64,000 nucleotides of DNA from Methylophaga thiooxydans DMS010 (lineage in GTDB: Bacteria > Pseudomonadota > Gammaproteobacteria > Nitrosococcales > Methylophagaceae): NCBI RefSeq assembly GCF_000156355.1, contig NZ_GG657899.1, positions 299,910 through 363,909 on the forward strand. Reading direction: 5' to 3'. The notes beneath the pieces are model-generated. The model worked only from the letters and a program-made list of their open reading frames with translations, made no database searches and was not told the origin of the DNA. Made by a program: the position numbers and the translations under genes. Positions within the stretch are counted from its first letter, which is position 1; every line of letters starts with the position of its first letter. Positions 57,465 to 64,000 of this stretch are shown piece by piece.

Positions 57465-59193
57465 GGCCATTAAACTGTTGCACCAACAGGGGGTTAGTGG
57501 GCTTGCGTGTCAGTTTGCGACGTTTATTGATCGCAAAGAAGCAGGTAAAAGCACCGTGGTGAGTCTCACTGCTGGTTTACTCACAGAGGCTATGTCACAA
57601 GGCCATGTGTGTTTAAACCTTGCCAACCCGCCTGAAATCATTCATCAGCTGAATGCTTTTTTGCCCAACAATGCCACTGACTGGCAGCAGCAATTACGTG
57701 AAGCGAAAAGTGTGGGTAAACCGGGTGATTACACACCGTTAATACTGACAGAGAGTGGGCTGTTATACCTGTATCGTTTCTGGCGTGATGAGCAAGATGT
57801 CGCACACGCCATTATGCAAAGACGACACGCCGTCGATAACGTAAACCTAGAGCAGTTGCAGCAAGACTTAGCCAACTGGCATAACCCGATTGCAGGGGTT
57901 GATTGGCAAAAAGTGGCAGTGGCAATGGCGTTAAGTCGTCATCTGGCGGTCATATCCGGTGGCCCCGGTACCGGCAAAACTACGATAGTGCTGAAAATTT
58001 TGCAGTGTTTGCAAAACCAATCTGACTCCCTGCGAATTGGCCTTGCTGCACCTACTGGCAAAGCCGCCGCACGGCTTCAACAATCCATCAGTCAACAGCA
58101 AACCGCAGAAGTTAAAACCCTGCACCGTCTGCTGGGCATTACCGAGCATAATGACCAAGGTCGTTATAACGCTGAGCGACCTTTACCATTAGATGTGTTG
58201 ATCATCGATGAAGCCTCAATGATTGATATCAGCTTAATGGCAAAATTAATGCGGGCTATGCCAGCCAAAGCAAGGTTGATTTTGCTCGGTGATAGTCAGC
58301 AACTGGCTTCGGTTGAGTCTGGTGCGGTGCTGGCCAACCTGAGCGAAAGTCAGCAAGGCACGTTTACAGCTGACTTTGTTGCTCAATTTCCGGCACTGGG
58401 GTTAGAAGATAATACCCATCAGAACGAAACAGCATTGTTGATAGATAGCTTTGTTCGACTGCAACATAGTTACCGCTTTGATAAAGAGAGTCTGGTTGGG
58501 CAATTGGCTGATCATGTGAATGCCGCGGATGCTGAGACAACGCTACAGTTACTGAATGAGCAAACAGAGGCTATCTGGTTTAGAACAGATGAACGCAGTC
58601 TGTTAAATGTCCTGACGACTGGCTATAACGCCTTTATCAATGCCGTTGAGAATAGACTCCCGCCGCAAGATATTATTCAGGCCTTTGATCAATTCCGCGT
58701 GCTGGCAGCGTTAAAGCAAGGGCCACAGTCGGTAATGTCTGTGAATAGACTGATGTCACGCTTTCTGGCACAAAAAGGCTGGCGAACCAATCAAACATTC
58801 TACTCAGGTCGACCGATCATGATTACCCAGAATGACTATCGTCAGCAGTTATTCAACGGCGATATCGGTATTATTCTGCGAGATGCAGATGGTCACCTCA
58901 AAGCCTGCTTTTATTTTGGTGAAGCGTTGCGTTGGGTTAGCCTCAACCGACTGCCTGCCCATGAAACCGTATTTGCCATGACCGTTCATAAAAGCCAGGG
59001 CTCAGAGTTTGATGCGGTGAGCATCTTGCTGCCCGACGAAATCAGCCCGATATTAAGTCGTGAGCTGCTCTACACGGCAATAACGCGGGCTAGAAAAACT
59101 CTGACTATTCTGGCTGTGGAGAATGTGTTGAAGCATACCATTCATCGACGTCATCAGCGTGAGAGTGGGTTGAATCAGCAACTTGAAAAATAA
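57457..59193 (+). CDS. recD: Exodeoxyribonuclease V subunit alpha RecD
   Basis: 578 residues from the ATG at 57457 (MTEAIKLLHQQGVSGLACQF), eight bases inside recB. A longer frame starting at 57328 is wholly inside recB and rejected. Motifs: Walker A GGPGTGKTTIVLK, APTGKAAARLQQS, DExx as VLIIDEASMID and the C-terminal AMTVHKSQGSEFDAV with YTAITRARKTL. It is the 5'-3' helicase subunit. It ends the recCBD operon; a weak AAAAG/CTTTT hairpin with a T run follows at about 59193-59211. Confidence 0.97.
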   Translation: MTEAIKLLHQQGVSGLACQFATFIDRKEAGKSTVVSLTAGLLTEAMSQGHVCLNLANPPEIIHQLNAFLPNNATDWQQQLREAKSVGKPGDYTPLILTESGLLYLYRFWRDEQDVAHAIMQRRHAVDNVNLEQLQQDLANWHNPIAGVDWQKVAVAMALSRHLAVISGGPGTGKTTIVLKILQCLQNQSDSLRIGLAAPTGKAAARLQQSISQQQTAEVKTLHRLLGITEHNDQGRYNAERPLPLDVLIIDEASMIDISLMAKLMRAMPAKARLILLGDSQQLASVESGAVLANLSESQQGTFTADFVAQFPALGLEDNTHQNETALLIDSFVRLQHSYRFDKESLVGQLADHVNAADAETTLQLLNEQTEAIWFRTDERSLLNVLTTGYNAFINAVENRLPPQDIIQAFDQFRVLAALKQGPQSVMSVNRLMSRFLAQKGWRTNQTFYSGRPIMITQNDYRQQLFNGDIGIILRDADGHLKACFYFGEALRWVSLNRLPAHETVFAMTVHKSQGSEFDAVSILLPDEISPILSRELLYTAITRARKTLTILAVENVLKHTIHRRHQRESGLNQQLEK

Positions 59194-59263
59194 AAGTGCC
59201 ACTTTTTTGGCTCGTTTATATTTTGTCTTTGCTAGATTTAATTTTTTTATTACTGGGAATTGT

Positions 59264-59327
59264 GCTTAAGAGGCCGCCCGTGAATAATTATTATGAGACC
59301 AATGGCCTCATTAACGGACTGTTAAGC
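59264..59327 (+). other. Probable attC remnant or attI at the head of the cassette array
   Basis: GCTTAAG at 59264 mirrors GTTAAGC at 59321-59327, and GAGGCC (59270-59275) mirrors GGCCTC (59304-59309), the nested-arm arrangement of an integron recombination site. GTTAAGC equals the right core site at 61522-61528, so cassette 1 begins at the TTAAGC here. The left core has G where AAC requires C, so the site may be a decayed attC or an unusual attI. Confidence 0.5.
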
Positions 59328-59340
59328 ATTTGGAGAGACA

Positions 59341-60438
59341 ATGGCGCAAGGAGTAGTTTCAGACAACTGGTCGTTACAGGATATAACAACTCTATTTACT
59401 GAGGGGCTTGAGCATGACGTCGCAGGTGAAATTGTTTTTAATGGTGAAGCACATTCATACCGGCCTGTATCTAGTGCCGTCATTCAAACAGAAGCGCTAT
59501 TCGACTTCATTTCAGACCTAATTCTTCGTGACGAAATATTGGTCGAGGAAAAATTCACATACTCATGGGAAAGAGTTCATAGCCCGATATTAGAAGCAAA
59601 GAATCTCGGAGTGGTACGAGCATATCCATTTTTATCTGAGGCTGAAAAAATTGCAGGCCCTCGTGATCGGATCATTGAACATATATGCTCTACGGAATCT
59701 TTGCGGCTTTCTCATCAGAAGAATGTGGATGGCTGGAATACTAATAGACAAACACCAGACTCGCTTTTATCTGCAACTTTATGGGGCGGCGCTGGAATGT
59801 GCGCCAGAAGTTTTGTATATGAAAAAAGTTACACGCCTCATCCATTGCGAAAGAGACTTTTTTTAAACTCAGGTTTTATGCTTCCTGCAGCTGACGCCCT
59901 TCATCAGCTGACTACGTTTTTAGATGATCAGAAAGTAAAGGTAACAAAGAAAATTTATGGCAATGACTCATTATTTTCTGCTTACATTAATATTCCAGCA
60001 TTACCTATTAGAGTCATTCAAGAAGCTAACTCTGCTGATCAATTGGTTACTACTGCATTACAAATGAGAGCTGATTTTCAATCACTTCGTGATTGGTTGA
60101 AAATGTTCCAGAATGCAATGGGTGAAGACGATACAGAGAGCCTTTTAGGTTTCAGAAAGCAGCTTGACTCAGTAAACCAATATATAAATAAAAAGATTGG
60201 ATTTGGATCTAAAAACAAGCCTGTAACAATGGAAGCAGGAATGGGAATTTTCAAGATTGCCACTCAGGGCAATCCCTTGGAGAACCTAAAAAATCAATTT
60301 GGTGTAAGAGCTACACTTAATAAATTAGTTTTTGGCGGTGCAGGAACAGTCGAGTTAAAGAAATATGTCAGCATGTTTGGCGAACGGGGATCAGAGATAG
60401 GCTATGAAGTTGAACGCTCTTTCACGCAAAATGCTTAA
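59341..60438 (+). CDS. Cassette 1: hypothetical protein of 365 residues
   Basis: A soluble protein with no signal peptide or membrane helix and no motif I recognise. It contains an N-terminal segment SLQDITTLFTEGLEHDVAGE, a central GGAGMCARSFVYEKSYTPHP and a C-terminal half predicted helical (ALQMRADFQSLRDWLKMFQN). GGAG five bases before the ATG directly follows the recombination core GTTAAGC, as usual for integron cassettes, and the stop TAA is part of the following attC (GCTTAAC). Codon use is AT-richer than that of recBCD. Function unknown; the cassette neighbours suggest, but do not show, a defence role. Confidence 0.75.
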   Translation: MAQGVVSDNWSLQDITTLFTEGLEHDVAGEIVFNGEAHSYRPVSSAVIQTEALFDFISDLILRDEILVEEKFTYSWERVHSPILEAKNLGVVRAYPFLSEAEKIAGPRDRIIEHICSTESLRLSHQKNVDGWNTNRQTPDSLLSATLWGGAGMCARSFVYEKSYTPHPLRKRLFLNSGFMLPAADALHQLTTFLDDQKVKVTKKIYGNDSLFSAYINIPALPIRVIQEANSADQLVTTALQMRADFQSLRDWLKMFQNAMGEDDTESLLGFRKQLDSVNQYINKKIGFGSKNKPVTMEAGMGIFKIATQGNPLENLKNQFGVRATLNKLVFGGAGTVELKKYVSMFGERGSEIGYEVERSFTQNA

Positions 60439-60542
60439 CAAACGCATGTTGTCGGACTGGTTTTCCGCTGCGCTAAAAACCAGCCGCAAATTCGTTCGAT
60501 ATGTAGCCTGAGCTAGAGAAAACCTCTAGCCAAGCGTTTAAA
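60433..60542 (+). other. attC recombination site 1
   Basis: The left core GCTTAAC (60433-60439) overlaps the cassette 1 stop. AAACGC (60440-60445) pairs with GCGTTT (60534-60539), CTGGTTTT (about 60457) pairs with AAAACCAG (about 60475-60482), and GCTAGAG/CTCTAGC (60512-60530) forms an extra hairpin. GTTGTCGGAC is shared with attC 3. The right core reads GTTTAAA instead of GTTRRRY, so the site is long and may be partly decayed. Confidence 0.65.
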
Positions 60543-60560
60543 TAAGATTAAAATAAAATT

Positions 60561-60648
60561 GGTATCATCGTCTAACGGTAAGACATCGGTTACTAAAAGT
60601 TTTTATTTAAAGCCGGAAATGCAGGTTCGAATCCTGACAATGCCACCA
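60561..60648 (+). ncRNA. tRNA-like element with expanded anticodon loop
   Basis: The D arm is exact: U8 at 60568, GTCT/AGAC stem (60570-60573, 60581-60584) and a loop with the GG pair at 60577-60578. The T arm has GCAGG-TTCGAAT-CCTGA (60621-60637) with the invariant TTCGAAT loop, and CCA is encoded at 60646-60648 after discriminator A. The acceptor pairs five of seven (GGTAT with ATGCC, one wobble). The anticodon stem TCGGT/GCCGG (60586-60590, 60612-60616) has two wobbles, but its loop is about 21 bases instead of 7, so no anticodon can be assigned and it should not be counted as a functional tRNA. It lies in the leader of cassette 2, 13 bases before the ATG. Confidence 0.55.
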
Positions 60649-60661
60649 CTATAGGTTCTCT

Positions 60662-61459
60662 ATGTCTGAAACAAAATATTTGAAAGTATTCTTGGATGAT
60701 ATTGGACATAGCGTTCACTGTATGAACACGATCGCGGTTTCTCTCTCGCAATTAACAAAAGAAACAACCCCTCCAAAAGAATTGAATATTTCTTGGAACC
60801 CCGGAAATGTTGATAGCTCAAGCATTAATGCTAGGCGGTTTGCAATAAAATCTTCGATTGTCTACTCGGTCGAAAGCCTGTTCGAATACTTATCAAAGAT
60901 AAGCAAGGACAATTTTTGGTCAGGGACTGGTAAAAACTTTAATGAGTCATCAAAACAAAATATCTCGAAAGCGGATAGAGTTTCAGACTTCTTAACAGGA
61001 ATTCCAAATATTGAAAAAGAATGGATGATCTTGACTGAGTTACTCTGTCACTGGCGAAATAAAGTAGTTCATGCAAGCTCGTCAAATGCGTGCATCTCGA
61101 AATCATCTAAGCAGTATTTGAGGGAAAGATCACAGCAAATATTCGATGATCTTCATCATTTTGATGTGAATATTGCCTTGGATAACTTCGAAAATAAAAA
61201 ATTCACACTAAAAGATGTTACGACCTTAATTACCATGCTCATAAAATGTGCCAGAGCAGTCGATTCATACTTTATTTCAACAGCTAAATCTCTGAGCGAT
61301 GCTTCTATTTATGAGGCATTACTAAGTAACGATTCTTTCCAAACCATTGTAAAACAGTCGGAAAGTGGTAAGCGATATCGCCAATCCATTAAGTGGGTCG
61401 AATTGAATTATGGTTTTTTAGGCAAGGGTACAATTGAAAGTGTTGTTAAAGCTACATAA
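60662..61459 (+). CDS. Cassette 2: HEPN-like protein, candidate ribonuclease
   Basis: 265 residues, AT-rich, no signal or membrane helix. The stretch LLCHWRNKVVHASSSN carries Arg132-x4-His137, matching the RX4-6H motif of HEPN ribonucleases, inside a predicted helical protein (SSIVYSVESLFEYLSKI before it, a long helix after). HEPN proteins include toxins, Abi proteins and anticodon nucleases. Overall family membership rests on this motif and helical content, so it is tentative. The tRNA-like element lies in its leader. The TAA stop belongs to attC 2. Confidence 0.6.
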   Translation: MSETKYLKVFLDDIGHSVHCMNTIAVSLSQLTKETTPPKELNISWNPGNVDSSSINARRFAIKSSIVYSVESLFEYLSKISKDNFWSGTGKNFNESSKQNISKADRVSDFLTGIPNIEKEWMILTELLCHWRNKVVHASSSNACISKSSKQYLRERSQQIFDDLHHFDVNIALDNFENKKFTLKDVTTLITMLIKCARAVDSYFISTAKSLSDASIYEALLSNDSFQTIVKQSESGKRYRQSIKWVELNYGFLGKGTIESVVKAT

Positions 61460-61528
61460 CAAATCAATCAACTTCGCGCCTTCGACGCCGGACGCAGCAA
61501 AGCTGCGCTGGTTATTGAGGCGTTAAGC
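61454..61528 (+). other. attC recombination site 2
   Basis: A 75-base site. The left core is ACATAAC (61454-61460), overlapping the cassette 2 stop; the right core is GTTAAGC (61522-61528). Inner arms TCAAT/ATTGA and a perfect CGCAGC-AAA-GCTGCG hairpin at the tip give the folded-strand shape used by integron integrases. The best-formed attC in the window. Confidence 0.85.
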
Positions 61529-61544
61529 CTCCTTTGGAGATCTT

Positions 61545-62264
61545 GTGCCAAAGTACAGAAGCATATTTGACGCTCCCCCTGACGTAATAAACCGCTATTA
61601 CAGACGAAAGTGGACGCGAAAGTACTGGCCTCCCGTTGAAGCTGCAACACGGCGATACTCTAGGGTTGTTTTGACCTTCCGGGAAAGGAAGAAGAATAAA
61701 GTTTTGAAGGCCACTCTTGAGACGTTCAAGAGAGAGGCCGAGCGGGCAAACAGTAAGGGGAACGAGTGCACACAGGCGCTCATGAATATGGGGCTGTTTT
61801 ACCTGTTGGCCGAGAACGATATTCAGGCTGTCAAAATTGATGCTCTAACTCATCCTGATGAATGGAAGAGGAAGTTGTCACTGAGGATTATTCTGCTCAC
61901 CATTTATGAATGGGACATGGGTAAAGTGGCAGGAAAGAATCTCAAGACCTTGCTATCTCGCTCTTCGGTACCCGAAGAAGTACAGAAAGAGTTATTCGAA
62001 TCACTGAGGACGCTGAAGAAGGCACAGCATAAAGCAGCGAAAATACTTCATCAGCCTAGGAATTCTGTTATTGCTCATCGAGATGCCAATGCATTGGCTC
62101 AAGTAGAAACTATCGAAAGCTTGAATGCCAAGGAGGTATTCGGTGCCGCAGAGGACTTTTATGCGTCTTCAGATCGATTTATGGGTGCATTATCAAAAGT
62201 ACTATTGCAAGCAGGCAGCTTACACGGCTTGGTTGCTTTTATGCTTAATAAAAAGAAGACTTAA
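61545..62264 (+). CDS. Cassette 3: HEPN-motif hypothetical protein
   Basis: 239 residues from a GTG with GGAG five bases upstream, 17 bases after the attC 2 core. It has a basic N-terminus (RYYRRKWTRKYW), a helical middle and KILHQPRNSVIAHRDANALA, where Arg172-x5-His178 fits the HEPN RX4-6H motif with the common RN start. There is no clear sequence relationship to the cassette 2 protein outside the motif. A ribonuclease or abortive-infection role is an inference. GC content is nearer the core genome than that of cassette 2. The stop overlaps attC 3. Confidence 0.6.
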   Translation: MPKYRSIFDAPPDVINRYYRRKWTRKYWPPVEAATRRYSRVVLTFRERKKNKVLKATLETFKREAERANSKGNECTQALMNMGLFYLLAENDIQAVKIDALTHPDEWKRKLSLRIILLTIYEWDMGKVAGKNLKTLLSRSSVPEEVQKELFESLRTLKKAQHKAAKILHQPRNSVIAHRDANALAQVETIESLNAKEVFGAAEDFYASSDRFMGALSKVLLQAGSLHGLVAFMLNKKKT

Positions 62265-62330
62265 CAAGTGGCTGTTGTCGGACGCACCTACGCTGGCGCT
62301 CCGGCACGCCGCAAAGCCATGGCGTTAGAA
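62259..62330 (+). other. attC recombination site 3
   Basis: A 72-base site: left core ACTTAAC (62259-62265, overlapping the cassette 3 stop), right core GTTAGAA (62324-62330). TGGCT/AGCCA form inner arms and GTTGTCGGAC near the left is shared with attC 1. It marks the last clear cassette boundary in the window. Confidence 0.8.
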
Positions 62331-62462
62331 ATCAGAGGAAGGAAAATCAAAGGGGCAGAACGCTTGAAATAAATCACGACTCCTTAATTTCCAAACTTTT
62401 AGTTTTGTGGAGTATCGTTTTGTAAGCATCCTAAGTCTCTCTTCAAAGACCGGTGAGTTCAT
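62325..62462 (-). pseudogene. Short frame overlapping the antitoxin stop, possible clipped toxin gene
   Basis: A 45-codon frame begins with an ATG that overlaps the antitoxin stop as ATGA (MNSPVFEERLRMLTKRYSTK) and ends with TAA formed by the attC 3 right core. Toxin genes usually overlap Phd/YefM antitoxins this way, and the length is about half a RelE/YoeB toxin. The residues do not clearly match a toxin family. It may be a toxin gene cut at the cassette boundary or a chance frame. Confidence 0.3.
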
Positions 62463-62701
62463 CCACCTGCTTTGCTTGGTTTACGGTTGTGAGTTTCAAT
62501 AGAGGCTGCAATTTGCTGCATCAGATCGCGATTTTGTAGAACGAACAACGTTTCTTGTTCGCGCTCCCAATCATCTGCGCTCAGTACTACAAAGGCACCT
62601 CCAGATCTGAGATTGACTTTCAAAGGCTTATTCTTCCTAAATACTTGTTCTAAATAGCCTTTCAAGTTGTTCCGAAACTGGTTTACGCTTATGGTATCCA
62701 T
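62459..62701 (-). CDS. Phd/YefM family antitoxin
   Basis: 80 residues from the ATG at 62701 (MDTISVNQFRNNLKGYLEQV), with AAGGTG five bases upstream; an ATG 11 codons earlier has no such site. The pattern of an N-terminal DNA-binding fold (ISVNQFRNNLK) followed by VNLRSGGAFVVLSADDWE is the Phd/YefM family. It would neutralise a partner toxin and repress its own promoter. It is on the opposite strand to the cassettes. The downstream partner appears clipped. Confidence 0.8.
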   Translation of the reverse strand: MDTISVNQFRNNLKGYLEQVFRKNKPLKVNLRSGGAFVVLSADDWEREQETLFVLQNRDLMQQIAASIETHNRKPSKAGG

Positions 62702-62821
62702 GAATTCACCTTTATGTATGGAAATCCCATTCAACTATATATCTAAAGCACTAGCAAACTAAGGAAACCAAGTTATATGACATCTTGATTCTGCTAATGT
62801 CTGTCAGACTAGTTTACAAAT

Positions 62822-62867
62822 AAATAACGAATCAATTCTTTGTGATCACATTGTGATTTCGTTAGAA
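62822..62867. repeat. Inverted repeat, possible short attC or antitoxin operator
   Basis: TAACGAA (62825-62831) mirrors TTCGTTA (62858-62864), and the arms continue TCA/TGA with one unpaired A on the right, as in attC extrahelical bases. The centre has the palindrome TGTGATCACA. The right end reads GTTAGAA, identical to the attC 3 core. The left core does not fit RYYYAAC, so the assignment is weak. A regulator site for either flanking gene is the alternative. Confidence 0.3.
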
Positions 62868-62920
62868 CGTTAAAGCAAACTCGACACTGCTCAAGTGACT
62901 TCTAAAAAAGGAGGAAAGCT

Positions 62921-63406
62921 ATGGTGATACCAGCTAAAAATACTATCTGTCTATGGTTTGATGGTGATGCCGAGGAGGCAGCTCGGTTTTACGCTGACAC
63001 CTTTCCTGACTCATCGGTGGGAGAGATAGAGCACGCACCGGGAGACTACCCTTCAGGTAAGAAAGGCGATGTGTTAACCGTATGGTTTACGGTAATGGGT
63101 ATTCCATGTCTGGGACTGAACGGTGGACCTGGCGTGAAGCATAACGAAGCATTTTCTTTTCAGGTGACAACCGAGGACCAAGCAGAAACTGATCAGTACT
63201 GGAACGCGATTATTGATCACGGTGGCGAGGAAAATGTTTGCGGTTGGTGCAGAGACAAGTGGGGTATCTCATGGCAAATTACGCCTTTGGTACTGACGCA
63301 GGGCATTAGTGACCCAGATGAGGCGGCCGCCAAGCGCGTGTTTGATGCAATGATGACGATGACAAAGATTGATATCGCCGCGATTGAAGCCGCAAGGCGA
63401 GGGTGA
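62921..63406 (+). CDS. PhnB-like VOC family protein
   Basis: 161 residues in the vicinal-oxygen-chelate fold, of the group often labelled 3-demethylubiquinone methyltransferase-like (PhnB): ICLWFDGDAEEAARFYADTF, TVWFTVMGIPCLGLNGGP, FSFQVTTEDQAETDQYW and WCRDKWGISWQITP. The ribosome site AAAGGAGG is very strong. No catalytic role is established for this group; the methyltransferase name is historical. No attC follows it. Confidence 0.85.
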   Translation: MVIPAKNTICLWFDGDAEEAARFYADTFPDSSVGEIEHAPGDYPSGKKGDVLTVWFTVMGIPCLGLNGGPGVKHNEAFSFQVTTEDQAETDQYWNAIIDHGGEENVCGWCRDKWGISWQITPLVLTQGISDPDEAAAKRVFDAMMTMTKIDIAAIEAARRG

Positions 63407-63448
63407 ATGGCGACAAAAGTTTACCCATAAAGTAATACAATACTACTC

Positions 63449-63991
63449 ATGAAAGAGTTAAAAATATTACTGATAACAGTCATGTCATTCATGCTGGCGG
63501 CATGCTTTGGTATGCCTGAGACTGTGACACCCGTGAAAAACTTTGAAGTCGAACGCTATCTCGGCAAATGGTACGAAATAGCACGGTTGGACCATTCTTT
63601 TGAGCGCGGTCTTAACAACGTTTCTGCTGAATACACAATACGTGATGATGGCGGTATAGCAGTGGTAAACCGTGGTTATTCAGTTGAAGAAAGGCAATGG
63701 AAAACCGCAGAAGGAAAAGCCTATTTTGTGAATGACAAGGACGAGGCTTATCTTAAGGTGTCTTTTTTTGGACCCTTTTATAGTTCGTATGTTGTGTTTG
63801 AGTTGGAACAACACAATTACGATTATGCTTTTATTTCAGGGCCGGATACGTCGTATCTATGGCTTTTATCTCGAACGCCTGACGTGGAGCAAGGTGTAAT
63901 AGATAACTTCATCACGATGTCACAAGAGCGAGGGTTTGATACTTCTGAGCTAATCTTTGTTAATCATGATAAAAGCAGTCATGGCGACTGA
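63449..63991 (+). CDS. blc: Outer-membrane lipocalin lipoprotein (Blc-like)
   Basis: 180 residues. The signal ends at lipobox LAAC (Cys19). The lipocalin motif is ERYLGKWYEIARLDHSFERGL (GxW), and FISGPDTSYLWLLSRTP is a second conserved region. Blc binds lysophospholipids and is often stress induced. It follows the VOC gene after 42 bases and may be cotranscribed with it. The complete stop codon is inside the window. Confidence 0.92.
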   Translation: MKELKILLITVMSFMLAACFGMPETVTPVKNFEVERYLGKWYEIARLDHSFERGLNNVSAEYTIRDDGGIAVVNRGYSVEERQWKTAEGKAYFVNDKDEAYLKVSFFGPFYSSYVVFELEQHNYDYAFISGPDTSYLWLLSRTPDVEQGVIDNFITMSQERGFDTSELIFVNHDKSSHGD

Positions 63992-64000
63992 TGACAGGTT

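Noticed and set aside
59196-59402. Hydrophobic 68-codon frame after recD
   Set aside because: It crosses the recombination site and overlaps the cassette 1 gene in another frame; no ribosome site.
60591-60611. Assigning an anticodon (CUA or UUA) to the tRNA-like element
   Set aside because: Several triplets can be placed in the 21-base loop, but none follows U33 in a proper 7-base loop without assuming an arbitrary deletion.

Overview
The window is a 64 kb chromosomal segment of a Gram-negative bacterium, almost certainly a gammaproteobacterium. Pointers are the mreBCD-mrdAB-mltB-rlpA-dacA-ybeD-lipBA cluster, RecBCD, EF-P with its EpmA/EpmB lysylation enzymes, GluQ-RS, Hsp33 and RpoH-type promoter control. 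Two sulfide-oxidising flavoproteins and a TRAP permease suggest a marine or sulfur-using lineage, for example a Methylophaga-like or other Thiotrichales relative. That placement is an inference; no rRNA gene is present to test it.

Layout. 1-7 kb: a truncated rluD, a small sulfide-dehydrogenase-type cytochrome c, then a leftward operon (EAL/HDOD regulator, ABC ATPase, permease, GldG-like protein, DUF4340 protein, mutM). 6.9-11.5 kb: rpmB-rpmG, a TlpA-like thioredoxin overlapping an acetolactate-synthase-like enzyme, and gatC-gatA without gatB. 11.6-24 kb: one long rightward run holding the cell-elongation machinery (mreBCD, mrdA, rodA, mltB, rlpA, dacA), a D-amino-acid aminotransferase, ybeD, lipB, lipA and an FccB-type flavoprotein. 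24-35 kb: citrate synthase, epmB/efp/epmA, a membrane-anchored beta-helix protein, a TRAP permease pair, yaaA, a diguanylate cyclase and thpR. 35-40 kb: a divergent TetR/RND efflux locus with visible operators. 40.5-46.3 kb: leftward chemoreceptor, gluQ, SDR, terC, DUF1232 and EEP genes. 46.4-50.7 kb: htpG with a sigma-32 promoter, hslO, and a sulfide:quinone oxidoreductase. 50.8-59.2 kb: recC-recB-recD.

Immediately after recD the character changes. From about 59.26 to 62.33 kb, single genes, AT-richer than the core, alternate with attC-like recombination sites (three good ones plus one probable remnant). This is an integron cassette array with no integrase in view. Cassette 1 encodes an unknown 365-residue protein. 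Cassettes 2 and 3 encode unrelated proteins that each carry an RX4-6H motif of the HEPN ribonuclease kind. Cassette 2 also carries, 13 bases upstream of its gene, a tRNA-like element with an intact D arm, T loop and encoded CCA but an anticodon loop of about 21 nt. A Phd/YefM-type antitoxin with an apparently clipped partner gene, a PhnB-like VOC protein and a lipocalin close the window. The tRNA-like element next to a candidate HEPN RNase is the best candidate here for an undescribed system.

Start codons were moved inward from the longest possible frame wherever a ribosome site, family N-terminus or overlap argued for it. These include the cytochrome, mutM-operon, rpmB, gatC, mre/mrd, dat, DUF4389, hslO, recD and antitoxin genes.
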